A DNA stretch of 36,782 bases, from NCBI GenBank assembly GCA_015039465.1, contig MU130200.1, positions 22,508 to 59,289 of the forward strand, read 5' to 3'. This document shows positions 20,094 to 36,283 of this stretch, piece by piece. Position 1 is the first letter of the stretch. Each line of letters begins with the position of its first letter. Under the pieces are notes generated by a model, which did no database searches, was not told the origin of the DNA, and was given only the letters and a program-made list of their open reading frames with translations. Origin of the DNA: Phlegmacium glaucopus. Its lineage: Eukaryota; Basidiomycota; Agaricomycetes; Agaricales; Cortinariaceae. A program made the translations under genes and the position numbers.

Positions 20094-21411
20094 CGTAAAG
20101 TGGGCACAGTATGAGGTTAGAGGTTCTTGAGAATGTCCATGTTTGACGAGTGTTTAACTTCCAATTCTGATGAATAGACCGAATCATTTTCTCATGAAAG
20201 AACCAAATAAAGGGTTAGGATTCTTTTCTCCATTTTCTTTGGACAACTCATTTTAACTTTCCCAAGTAGCACTAAGTTAGAACGGTGGAAGGTCTGAAAC
20301 GGAAGGACAAAAGTGTCGAGTAGTGGAATGGTGCCTAGGCAGAACCAGATAAGACCAGATGTGTCGTGACCGCAGGTAAGGTTCTACTTGTCCCATGCCT
20401 GCCAGATGAGTAGTCTCGGCTACTCTACCGTGAGAATCCGCGTTCAGATTGTACTCAACTTCGCCATATTTACCCCCTCCTACTACCCCTCTTCCCATGT
20501 CTTGGCCGCATCATGATGGACCAAGGAAACAAAGATTATCTCACTCCTTTAAATGGAAACCTTGGGGCTTCTGCCTTAGAACTGGACTTTGCTCATAAGT
20601 GCACAACTGAACCTAGCATAAATACTGGCGTCATTGTGAAATGTATGTCTCCAGAAATCCTGACCATGCACCCCTAAAATTTGCCAAAGAGTTCAACTGC
20701 TCTACTTTTTTCCGTTTATTCAGTTTTTCGCGGTATTTTATTGTTGTAATGACGCTCGCGAACGCATGACCCCCTTGCAGGTGCTGGGAGTATCCCAGAC
20801 TCTCACGGTAGGTTTTCCACTTTGCCATTCTAGTACTGTTGTATTTTTAATGTTCGGCCACCGCGCGTCCCAAGGACCCCGGATTATCCCTACCTAGGCT
20901 AGATCCCAAAAAGTCGAAATTTCGCGTTTTCTGTCCGGACGGTTTTGGTTAATTCCTGTCCGGATTTACGCTGGGTTACCAACTTTCGACAAAGTCGACC
21001 ACTAGTAGTCTAGTTGAATCTTGCTGTAGAAAAATTTGATCATCAAGTCTGGTGTCCGAATCCTCATGCACACATTTTTTATCCGGAATCGGCCCTGGGT
21101 TAATTCGGTCGGCCCAATTTAGCTCCCAATTTCTATCCGGAATATTACCCCCGGGTTTCCCCAAAATTTTTGAAAAATCTATCTGGACAGTGCTAAGGCA
21201 TCGCAACTTTTTTGGCCAATTTCTATCCGGATCTGGGAACGGGTATATTCAGGGGTCCTGCTATTCTTACTGTACTAATAATTGATGGCTGAACAAATAA
21301 ACAAACCTAAGGTCTCGAGCTCGCGAGAGAGCAGCTGCTGGAAAAGTTGGTCAGTGATCTTGGAGACCACTGATTAACCCCAAGGTTGGATTTGCTCAAG
21401 GGGGTGTTGGT
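20094..21411. other. Intergenic region, no firm gene
   Basis: It includes the upstream flank of the UstYa-like gene. A 55-codon frame (ATG 20513 to TAA 20677) follows a pyrimidine-rich stretch typical of fungal 5' flanks, but nothing supports it further. From about 20925 to 21240 a motif like TTCTATCCGGA recurs several times. At 21310-21411 the minus strand has a short protein-like stretch ([19 protein letters not shown]) that may be an exon scrap of an unknown gene cut by the rearrangement at 21412. Confidence 0.4.
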
Positions 21412-22465
21412 GGACAACCTGTACACAGAGAAGTACGAACCGTTGGCGCTTGTGTGAAATGACGTCAACCTCAACGCCGGAAGACTGGAAATTGAGAAGA
21501 AAGAAAAGTTGAGTACACAGAATATCACAAAAAAAAGAAGAAAACTAGATACCTTTTGCAAACTCCCACTAGCCGTCACACTCGCATCTAATCTACGGTC
21601 AACCAATTGTTTCAAGTCTCGCCTAAGACGGTTGCCGAAGTGCTGGAACATGGTGGATCCACCGGACAGCACGATAAGTATTCTATATAGAGGAAAAGAA
21701 TTACTGGTTTATGAGCTGATGTAAAAGAGATTACGATTTTTACCTTGTACAGTCCACGACGAACGTCAATTGGAGATTGTTGAATAACATCGTCAACGAT
21801 TTCAGGGAGAGGAGATCCGATGAATAGATCTCTGGGTTGAAGAAATCTCTGGGGCCAAGAATCGTTCATATCCAACATCAACACTATATTTCTGTCCGAA
21901 GAAAAGGCACAGTTAGGAAAAAATGTGACACGGATGAAGGAAAAAGCATACTCTTCCCGTAACACTATGTTCCCCTTCGTATCGCTCAAAATACTTGTAA
22001 GGTTCTTCATCGTGCTTCCTGAACTCCCTGACGATGTCTTGGCACACATAACTATAGTTCTCTTTCACTCTGCTAGCAACTCTTAGTTGGTCTTCAGGAG
22101 GGACAGCTGACATCTCTCCCCTCTCTCGCATCAAGTTGAGTACGAATTGTGAAATATCGCGACCAGCGATAGGAATATGCTTGATCGCGCTACCGATGAC
22201 GTACCCTTCAGCGCAAGGGATGACATGTGTTACACCATCTCCAGAATCAATGACGGTGCCAGTGAGGGTGCGGTCGGAAACCCGGCCTGACGTCCACGAT
22301 GCGGCGAGAGCAAGGACGGCCTGAACAGCTATGTACAACCCTTTGATGTTGAAAGACTCGAAGAAGATTTCAGCTGTTTGAGTGGTGGTTCAGTCTGTTA
22401 CGTTTTAAGAATGGAAAAGGGTGAGTAACAGCCCAGTATCGGATTTCAAAAGGAACAGAGGAGGA
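21412..22465 (-). pseudogene. ARP3: Inverted, broken duplicate of Arp3 middle exons
   Basis: Corresponds to about 28530-29602 of the complete Arp3 gene, in opposite orientation to its own tail at 22466. It holds the exons from [15 protein letters not shown] to [10 protein letters not shown] 22-nt deletion between CAA direct repeats (near 22380) removes part of the [14 protein letters not shown] exon. A 1-nt and a roughly 7-nt deletion near 21810-21850 also shift frame. The first three exons are absent. It cannot encode Arp3. Confidence 0.92.
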
Positions 22466-22695
22466 CTGAATCTAAATTGATATAAATATAAATCCTCTCA
22501 GCTATGCCGTATGGTTCGGCGGTTCTCTACTTGCCTCTCTGGTAAGTGCTGTTTGTACAGTCTTACTTGACTTTAAAAAAGGGCTTACCTCCTCTCTAGC
22601 CCGACTTTTACACGTCTTGCCACACAAAAGCACAGTATGACGAGATAGGGCCTAGCATCTGTAGACGCTACCAGATATTTGGGAGTTCTTCATAA
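22466..22695 (+). pseudogene. ARP3: Detached Arp3 C-terminal exons
   Basis: Encodes YAVWFGGSLLASL, an intron, then [19 protein letters not shown] to the end, TAA at 22693-22695. Equivalent to 29603-29832. The rest of the gene on its left is inverted, so this tail has no upstream exons in frame. Confidence 0.9.
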
Positions 22696-22843
22696 GAGTA
22701 GTAGAAAGAAACTTCAAGATCGTCCGATTTTTCAATACATTGTCTGTACATTCGTATATTTCTCCTTAAGAACGACGTCAATGGATACATTGGCGGTCTA
22801 TATCTTCTCTTTATGATGTTGTTCAACGGAACCTCAACCGACT

Positions 22844-25566
<2,723 letters not shown>

Positions 25567-25666
25567 CACACACTATCACACACGACTGAAAAGGAAACCA
25601 AAGGATCACTTTATTACCACGACCCTTAATTCAATATCTCCTCTGTGAAGAGAGAAATTCCAAGGG

Positions 25667-25691
25667 AAAAAAAAAAAAAAAAAAAAAAAAA
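25667..25691 (+). repeat. 25-nt A run at the duplication edge
   Basis: An uninterrupted A25 directly after the last base shared with the other SELO copy (25666/32803). It marks the junction with element-derived sequence. Confidence 0.9.
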
Positions 25692-25832
25692 CACCCTGGC
25701 CCACTGCTTTTCTCGTAGCACACCTCGTGTGCGTCGTCACACCGGCTGCACGCCGGGTTTTTCTTCGTCTTGGTCTGATAGACCTCCTATGTGCTTTCCG
25801 TTAGTTTTATTCCGTTTCTGTTTTTGAACCAC
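25692..25832. other. Short spacer between A run and coiled-coil frame
   Basis: Nothing recognised. GC-rich palindromic bits (CGTAGCACACCTCGTGTGCG). Confidence 0.4.
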
Positions 25833-26222
25833 TTACTTTTTCATTTGTTTTTCTCTTTTTCGGGGCACTCGGCCCTGGCTCCATTCCGTTTCCTTCTTCT
25901 TCTTCTTCATCGTCGTCGTCGTCAACCGCAATCGCCTCCGCTTTCTCTTCCTCTGCTCCTCCTCCTGCTGCCTCCGTTGCAACTCCTCGTTCTTCCTCTT
26001 CTCCGCCTCTACTCTCCGTTTCTCCGCCTCTACCCTCTGTCTCTCCGCCTCTACCCTCCGTCTCTCCTCCTCCTCCTCCAGCCTCCGAGCCTCCTCAATC
26101 TCGGCTTCTTCCCGCTTCTCCTCCTCCTCCCGTTCTTTCCGTCGACGTTCCCGTGCTTCTTCGAGCCGAGCTCGTTGCGAAGCAGGAGGCAGGGAGGGGC
26201 CAGCTTTGTTGTTGGAGTTCAT
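25833..26222 (-). CDS. Highly charged coiled-coil protein, possibly a gag-like first frame
   Basis: 129 codons, ATG at 26222. After MNSNNKAGPSLPPASQRA nearly the whole protein is Glu/Arg/Lys with heptad-like VEAE(K/R)RR repeats (residues ~20-95), then RLRLTTTTMKKKKK. It lies about 140 bp from LTR B (26366-26947) in the orientation expected for the first frame of an LTR element whose 5' LTR is LTR B, so it may be a truncated gag. No zinc knuckle or capsid motif is seen. The low-complexity codon pattern could also produce an open frame by chance. Confidence 0.4.
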   Translation of the reverse strand: MNSNNKAGPSLPPASQRARLEEARERRRKEREEEEKREEAEIEEARRLEEEEERRRVEAERQRVEAEKRRVEAEKRKNEELQRRQQEEEQRKRKRRRLRLTTTTMKKKKKETEWSQGRVPRKREKQMKK

Positions 26223-26365
26223 GAAGTTTTTGTTTTAGAGGATGGGGGTTTTGGTAGTTATCCGAAGTGAAGAATCACCATCAGTTTCCGACGGCCTTTA
26301 TACCACGCCAACCTCGCACGGACCATCACGTGGCCTCGAGGGTCTCGGCCTTGACAGGGAGGTAC

Positions 26366-26947
26366 TGTTACATTCCGTTATACGTTACTCCGGTCCGGCT
26401 CCATCGGAGCTGTTTCCGGTAGTCCGTACTCCGTACAGTGCCTTCCCTTATATCCCAAACTACTCTCCCTATGTTCAACTCCGAGACCTCTCCGTGTCAT
26501 TCCGGTTCCTCCGTCTATACTCCAAACCCGTTATCACTTCTTCGCCACTACCACTATTCTTTGTCATCATCTTTCCCATCATCAGTCAGCACACCAGCCA
26601 TGGATTATTCACCCTAGAATGCAGGACCTTTTCCGGGAGCAGAACGCAGCACTTATATTTATATTTTATATTTCGGTTGCAATTCCTTTTATATTTAAAG
26701 TACTCGAAACTTGTATGTTTTCCCTCAGTTCGAATATCAACTTAGTTTCCTCCTCTTGTTTGTCCTCTAAGTCACTGAGGTCTTCCGTCTTATTACTTTC
26801 TTCTTCCGTTCCGAAATCAGGACACCTTAGGAGCTGGGCGGCACAGCACACACGCTGAGGCCAACGTCCTTTCCGGGTTACTGTTCCGGTTCCGTTCCGT
26901 CCATTCCAGAGTAACTCCGACGTGACTTCCTTGTTTTAAACTTAACA
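26366..26947 (-). repeat. LTR B, relative of solo LTR A
   Basis: On the minus strand it starts TGTTAAGTTT at 26947 and ends GGAATGTAACA at 26366. About 582 bp, longer than LTR A. The flanks GGTAC and AAATG do not match, so it is a truncated-element LTR or a rearranged solo LTR. Long open frames across it are translations of the LTR only. Confidence 0.75.
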
Positions 26948-26959
26948 AAATGTCATATT

Positions 26960-27945
26960 TGTAGATCATCCTTCCCTCCCCCACCTTTGTACTTCACCCT
27001 TTCTTTATACATCATCCCCACATTTGTACTTCACCCTCTCTTTTATACATCATCCTCCCCTTGCCAATTCGTACTTCACCCTCTTTTTATACATGATACA
27101 TCATCCTTCCCTTCCCTAAACCCTAAACCTTAAAAGTACTTCAACAAATTATATGATACCTCCCTAACCTTCTAAACTAAATCCTAACATAGACCCTAAC
27201 ACAGACCCGGGCCCTAAATGAACCCTAACTGAACCCTAACCTAACCCTTATCACACAGAGAGGCCATAAAATGACCTCCAAAATGAACTAAAATACAAAA
27301 GGAGCCATAACTATTGCCCCAACTGAACCCTAACCTAACCCTTATCACACAAAAATAACCTCAGAAATGATCTGAAGTACAAATAATTAAGTTTTATAGA
27401 ACAAATCAAAATTTATAGAACCAGCATTTATTAATCAAGCATAGCAAGTATTGTTGTATGATGTATAAATTATATAACACAAGGAATTAGTGGCCATTTT
27501 TGATCAATCATTTGAGGCAATTACAAGCTTTTTATTAATCAACATGCCAAACTGTGGTGGGCCATCGAGGATAGTTTGGGCTAAGCCTAAGCGTCATAAC
27601 ATTAGATGTAATAGCGTTGGTGTTGGTGTTGGTGTTGGGATACTTATTGGTGCTTATCGGTTTGCATAAGCGCTAAGCGCTGATATAGTCTGAAGGAAGT
27701 TCGAAGGACATAAACGTGATTAGCCTAGACCGCCCGCGGCCTCGAGGTAAAGGCTTTGGCATTCGTTTGGCATTCGTGTAATGGGGTGGTTGAGCATCGG
27801 AAGTCACGTTGTAGTGTAAGTTGAAGAGAAAACCGAACTGGTGAACTTGGCCCTTGGGGTTTTCTCTTCAACTTACAGTGCAGGACTACTTACAACGTGA
27901 ACAATTCGTTTAGCAGGACTACAACGTGACTTTCAACGAGAGATT
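26960..27945 (-). repeat. Foldback/telomere-like repeat, copy B
   Basis: Inverted relative to copy A (12735-13640). Contains about three units of a ~40-bp repeat (TTGTACTTCACCCT...ATACATCATCC) at 26983-27105, CCCTAAACCCTAAACC and CCCTAACCTAACCC telomere-like runs at 27115-27345, the arm at about 27415-27545, a GTTGGT tandem run near 27618-27640, and a near-perfect hairpin at about 27816-27880 with GTAAGTTGAAGAGAAAACC arms. It ends about 90 bp before the Arp3 start codon. Confidence 0.75.
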
Positions 27946-29602
27946 TCCTTATTTATGTAATTGGATCAGAAGCTGAAACCAAATATTGCTTCAGCCGGTC
28001 CCAGCAAGTTACTAGTAACCGCAGTTGTAACAATGTCTGTTCTCGCCCCCATCATATGCGATAATGGAACCGGATACTCGAAAGTAGGGTATGTATTCAT
28101 TTCACCTTAGATCTGCCTTACAACAGTATTGAAACACCCATCTTCTAGTTTTGCAGGAAACTCAGATCCTTCATTGTATGTCCTCTGTTGCCATAACTTC
28201 ATTCTACAAATTAATACTGCGAAATAAAAGTGTTTTCCCTACTGCAATTGCGACGCGTGGATCCGCATCGACATCCTCTCGTGCGCCTGCTGTTCCTAGT
28301 AAACCAGGTCATCTTGCATCCAAACGAGGAGTAGAGGACCTTGATTTCTTCATCGGCGATGAAGCTCTTGCTAACGCGAAAACCCCCGGTTATGGAGTCC
28401 ACTATCCGATTCGTCATGGTATGATCGATAATTGGGACCATATGGAACGTTATTGGGAGCAGACGATCTTCAAATATCTACGTGCGGAACCAGAGGATCA
28501 TTATTTCCTTCTTGTGCGTATCAATCTGTTCCTCCTCTGTTCCTTTTGAATTCCGATACTGGGCTGTTACTCACCCTTTTCCATTCTTGAAACGTAACAG
28601 ACTGAACCACCACTCAATCCTCCTGAAAACAGGGAACAAACAGCTGAAATCTTCTTCGAGTCTTTCAATATCAAAGGGTTGTACATCGCTGTTCAGGCCG
28701 TCCTTGCTCTCGCCGCATCATGGACGTCAGGCCGGGTTTCCGACCGCACGCTCACTGGAACCGTCATTGATTCTGGAGATGGTGTAACACATGTCATCCC
28801 TTGCGCTGAGGGGTACGTCATCGGTAGCGCGATCAAGCATATTCCTATCGCTGGTCGCGATATTTCGCAATTCGTACTCAACTTGATGCGAGAGCGGGGA
28901 GAGATGTCAGCTGTCCCTCCTGAAGACCAACTAAGAGTTGCTAGCAGAGTGAAAGAGAACTATAGTTATGTATGTCAAGATATCGTCAGGGAGTTCAGGA
29001 AGTACGATGAAGAACCTTATAAGTATTTTGAGCGATACGAAGGGGAACATAGTGTTACGGGAAGAGTATGCTTTTTCCTTCATCCGTGTCACAATTTTTC
29101 CTAACTGTGCCTTTTCTTCGGACAGAAATATAGTGTTGATGTTGGATATGAACGATTCTTGGCCCCAGAGATTTTCTTCAACCCAGAGATCTATTCATCC
29201 GATTTCCTCACTCCTCTCCCTGAAATCGTTGACGATGTCATCCAACAATCTCCAATTGACGTTCGTCGTGGACTGTACAAGGTAAGAACCGTAATCTCTT
29301 TTACATCATAAACCAACAATTCTTTCCTCTATATAGAATATCGTGCTGTCCGGTGGATCCACCATGTTCCAGCACTTCGGCAACCGTCTTAAGCGAGACT
29401 TGAAACAATTGGTTGACCGTAGATTAGATGCGAGTGTGACGGCTAGTGGGAGTTTGCAAAAGGTATCTAGTTTTCTTTTTTTTTTGTGATATTCTGTGTA
29501 CTCAACTCTTCTTTCTTCTCAATTTCCAGTCTTCCGGCGTTGAGGTTGACGTCATTTCACACAAACGCCAACGGTTCGTACTTCACTGTGTACAGGTTGT
29601 CC

Positions 29603-32803
<3,201 letters not shown>

Positions 32804-32915
32804 TTGGATGACTTAAAAACATGTATTTTCGCGAGGTCATCTTAAAACCAAGGATTCTAAGACACTAATTCGACCGGGCAGTCTTCGTGTTTGCTGTCCT
32901 TTAATTAATTTATTA

Positions 32916-33125
32916 GTGTACAAATAAATCTAAGCTAAATTTGGTCATCTGGGTGTATGTGAAATCTCCATCGACACCCACAGTCAAACTGCTCACCTTC
33001 CGATTTCCTAAGGCCAAAATCAAAGCGGCAAGGGTTGGATACGGAGAAGGTTCACAGGCATGAGGAATGTGGTTGACACGAGCATCAGACGACCTACCTG
33101 ATTTGGCTTAGATTTATTTGTACAC
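32916..33125. mobile_element. MITE-like element with 20-bp TIRs and TA duplication
   Basis: GTGTACAAATAAATCTAAGC at 32916-32935 is perfectly inverted at 33106-33125. TA flanks both sides (32914-32915, 33126-33127). 210 bp, non-coding. TA target sites suggest mobilisation by a Tc1/mariner-type transposase, which is an inference. Confidence 0.65.
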
Positions 33126-33548
33126 TAAAACGAAGGATATGAGTGCTGCAAACACTACCGATTATCGATTAGCAATGAGCTGTTAAAATATTTTTTTGCT
33201 CAGTGGGCGGAGTGGAATTGAATGATCACGCGGTGTTGCTTATTATTCTGAGTCTCAAAGTTGTCTTTGTCTTTATGTAAAATTAGCATGATGGCTTGTC
33301 ACCGAATAACATATCCCTCTTGCTTGTTCCTGCGCAACCAAGAACGGCAATGTAATAAAATAACAGCAGGTAACTCAACTCATTTACCCATCTTTTGTAG
33401 GTGTGTTGTTTCTCTTCATGGGCGTTGTTATCACAGCGTCGACACAGCTATATTTGGTAAAGTGCCTCTAACTGCCGATGTCATCTTCCCGAATAGTAAT
33501 ACTTCCTACAAAAAGAAGACAACAATGACATCGCGTGACTGCGCGCTT

Positions 33549-33627
33549 AATCTTTAACAGCACCAACAAAGGGTCCTTAATCTTAACAGCACTAACAAAG
33601 GGTCTTTAACAGCACCAACAAAGGATC
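33549..33627 (+). repeat. Short tandem repeat, about 29-bp period
   Basis: Three imperfect units built on TTAACAGCACCAACAAAGG. Confidence 0.75.
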
Positions 33628-33669
33628 AAAAGATGATTAACCCGCCACTCCGAAACGCATTGTTGTTGG

Positions 33670-33676
33670 TATAAAA
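33670..33676 (+). promoter_or_regulatory. TATA-like box upstream of the 33826 gene
   Basis: TATAAAA about 150 bp before the ATG, followed by a C/T-rich leader (33715-33820), as common in fungal promoters. Confidence 0.4.
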
Positions 33677-33825
33677 CATATAATAAACCACACTTTTTGT
33701 ATCCGATCTTGAACGAGCACCTCTCCCATTATCCGCTACCTAACAGAACTCAGCTCCCACAGAATCATCCTACTTTTAATTCTCTATAAGCCAATCTTCC
33801 ACACAACCCTTCAAACCGCATTTAC

Positions 33826-36283
33826 ATGGCTAAGATGACACAACGACCCTCATCCCACAGCAACAAGAACAAAGGCAAAGGAAGAGCCCAGTGTCCCAGC
33901 CCCCCAAGACAAAAATCAGGTTAGCATACTGCCTCGTCTCTTTATCAGGCAACCACTGACTCGGGCCCCCAACTCTGCCAGTGTCCGATGAATCGGTTGA
34001 TGCTTGGTGGCTAGACCAAGTACTGATATCCGAGGAGGAAGAGCTAGAGGCGGCGCTGGCAGCTTCATTGTCTTCCGGCACTGCATACTACCCAATGGCA
34101 CAAGAATCCTCCTCATCCTCCTCACAGCATATCTCTTCTCTTCAAACATTTCCAACCGCGGATGCAAGTGATAACGATAGTCTTATGACTGACACGCCGC
34201 GGGCTTATCCCCTGCCTGAGGATTCTTCAGTCAACACCACAATGCTGTCTACTTCACCTACTTCCAATCCGGACGACATTGGTCGCATTATCAAACCTCT
34301 ACCGAAGCGAAGCCTTAGGTCCCGCTTCCTTGAAATCGCCGCCCGTGTCACCAAACCTCTGCCCAAGCGACGAACGCCGAAAGCTTGTAGCCTTAATGAC
34401 CCCAACCAGCCATCGGCTGTTGAGGGTAGTGCGACTCCTTCGTCATCAACATATATACCGCCATCGCCACCTTCCGATCCTATGGCTGGTACTTCAACCC
34501 CAATGGACGTTAACGATCGGGAATTACTTCCCAAAAATAGCTCCAGCGCTTCATCTACATCATCACCAGCAGCATCAAATAAACCATCTCCATCCACGCT
34601 ATCGACATCCTTACCACTTGTATCAATTAACACAAAGAGCCAGAGCCCAGCCAATCCACAACAAACGTCAGCCAATGAATCTGACGACGAAGATATCGAT
34701 GCTCTTAGTAAACGATTTGCCAGAAGCCACATTATTTGGGTAGATGACAAGCCTGATCCACTCCCAATCCCTCAACCTGCAGCTCCTCTGCAGACGAGTC
34801 AACACCGCGCGAACAATGGGGTTGCCACTCCCATTGATCGTTCTGCAGGAAATATGGTTGTTGAGACGAGTAGCCCCCTGATTAATACCAGCGTGGAGTC
34901 TATATACGAATTAAATCATTCAGAAGAGGTAGGAGTTTTCAAAAGAGTTCTGGATAGTTTCTGATATGATTCGTGATTTAGGTTTCGCAATCCGACACTC
35001 TGCCCGGCACTTCTCAAGTGCCTGATTTAAACAACGCAGCATTGGTGGGCACTTCACGGTTCTGGCCTCTAAACTATCACTCATTCTTTTGCAGAGCTCT
35101 TGGTCTAATTTGCTTCAGAATACAAATGATAGCAATAACATCAACAAATCGTATCACGACCCAAAAAACCTCTCCATTCCTCAAAACGAAACAAATTATG
35201 CACACCTCTCAGATCCAGCAAACACGATCACAAGTACTTTCCATACAAACATCTCTTCAAACGAGGTACGAACACCTTTTTTGTAGTATATACCGCTGTC
35301 TAATCACTCTTCATAAAGTTGTCTGTCTTCTCTTCTACATTTTTATCGGGGATGAATCAGGTGGGTCATAGTAGAGCGAATTATATCGCATACGAGTTTC
35401 TTACGGAATCATCTAGCCCGACAGCGATGCAAGCATGGGGTCTGGGGATCATCAACCAAGTTGGCAGCAAGGGCAACCTCAGACCAGCTTTGATACTATT
35501 ATTCCGCAGCGATACGACAGCGATCCAACCTACTACCTTGCTGATACACCTGCATTAACCTCGGATAACCAGCAATTCCCCACACACTATTCTCAAGTGT
35601 CTGCGTACTCAGGAGCCAATGACCACGCCATGAACGAAGATCAAAGTCACACACGTCTTCCTTCTTCAATTGTATTCGGCGGTTTAGAAGATTATTCTGT
35701 CGAAGAGCCAACAGTTTATGCGAGTCCGTCTGAAGAGGCTGATCCTCGGGTCACCATAGGCCAGATTTCGGGTTTATCAAAAGACCTCATAGAAGCGATT
35801 AGAGCGATGAGTGAACTTGGTGGAATAGATGACAGTGATGCGTCACTGAACGCAGATTATGCGCTCTCAAAGTATGTTATTCTTGTTGATGATCTTATAA
35901 ATTTATTTGATTTACAACAACCCGCATATAGTAAAACCGGGCAGCACCAGCATACCTTTCACGCCAATTATTCGGGTATGGAAGATACAGCCGCTGCGCC
36001 CATATCAAGTCTCCCATTGAGTGGCGACCACGAAAATGCCATCAATCCTACGACTATCGAATCAATGTCAAGCATACAACAGGATAACATTGCCATGGAT
36101 GACTCCGACAACGGTCTCCACCACGAATCACCCCCCGCCATCCCCTTTGGGACTGTAGCCCTCGACCTGTACAGTTATGCTGCAGACGAACACCTCCGTG
36201 TAGCAGCAACAACAAAACATGGCGTCCAACCTCCTATCTACCATTTCGACCTCTGGATCCCGCTCGTTCTCCACTGTCCTTGA
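33826..36283 (+). CDS. Hypothetical Ser/Pro-rich protein, multi-exon
   Basis: Start ATG 33826 (MAKMTQRPSSHSNKNKGKG). Intron 33920-33981, then a long exon to about 34927. Further introns at about 34928-34980, 35044-35093, about 35265-35420 and 35872-35931 are inferred from GT-AG sites and open frames. Last frame ends at TGA 36281-36283. Features: SDESVDAWWLDQVL, acidic EEEELEAALAASL, a doubled KPLPKR basic motif (RIIKPLPKRSLRSRF and RVTKPLPKRRTPK, possible nuclear signals), long Ser/Thr/Pro/Gln tracts, an acidic SDDEDIDAL patch and ISGLSKDLIEAIRAMSELGG. No catalytic domain seen. The mix of disordered acidic/basic segments would fit a nuclear protein, but I do not recognise it. Exon borders after 35260 are uncertain. 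Confidence 0.6.

Larger units (their letters stand above)
32804..33825. other. Intergenic region
   Basis: Contains a MITE-like element (32916-33125) and a short tandem repeat (33549-33627), then the likely promoter of the gene at 33826. No supported gene; an open frame around 33261-33557 has no family signature and the region looks non-coding. Confidence 0.5.

Noticed and set aside
20513..20677. 55-codon frame after a pyrimidine-rich leader
   Set aside because: Too short, with no domain, splice continuation or homology signal that I can see.
25791..26270. Leu-rich plus-strand frame resembling membrane segments
   Set aside because: It is the antisense of the Glu/Arg coiled-coil repeats; CTC/CTT runs create false hydrophobic stretches.
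26242..26745. 167-codon plus-strand open frame
   Set aside because: It runs across LTR B; the related frame on the opposite strand of LTR A (17924-18178) shows that it is simply translated LTR sequence.
33261..33557. 98-codon frame between the MITE and the last gene
   Set aside because: Cys-rich but with no motif spacing, in A/T-rich intergenic DNA next to a tandem repeat.
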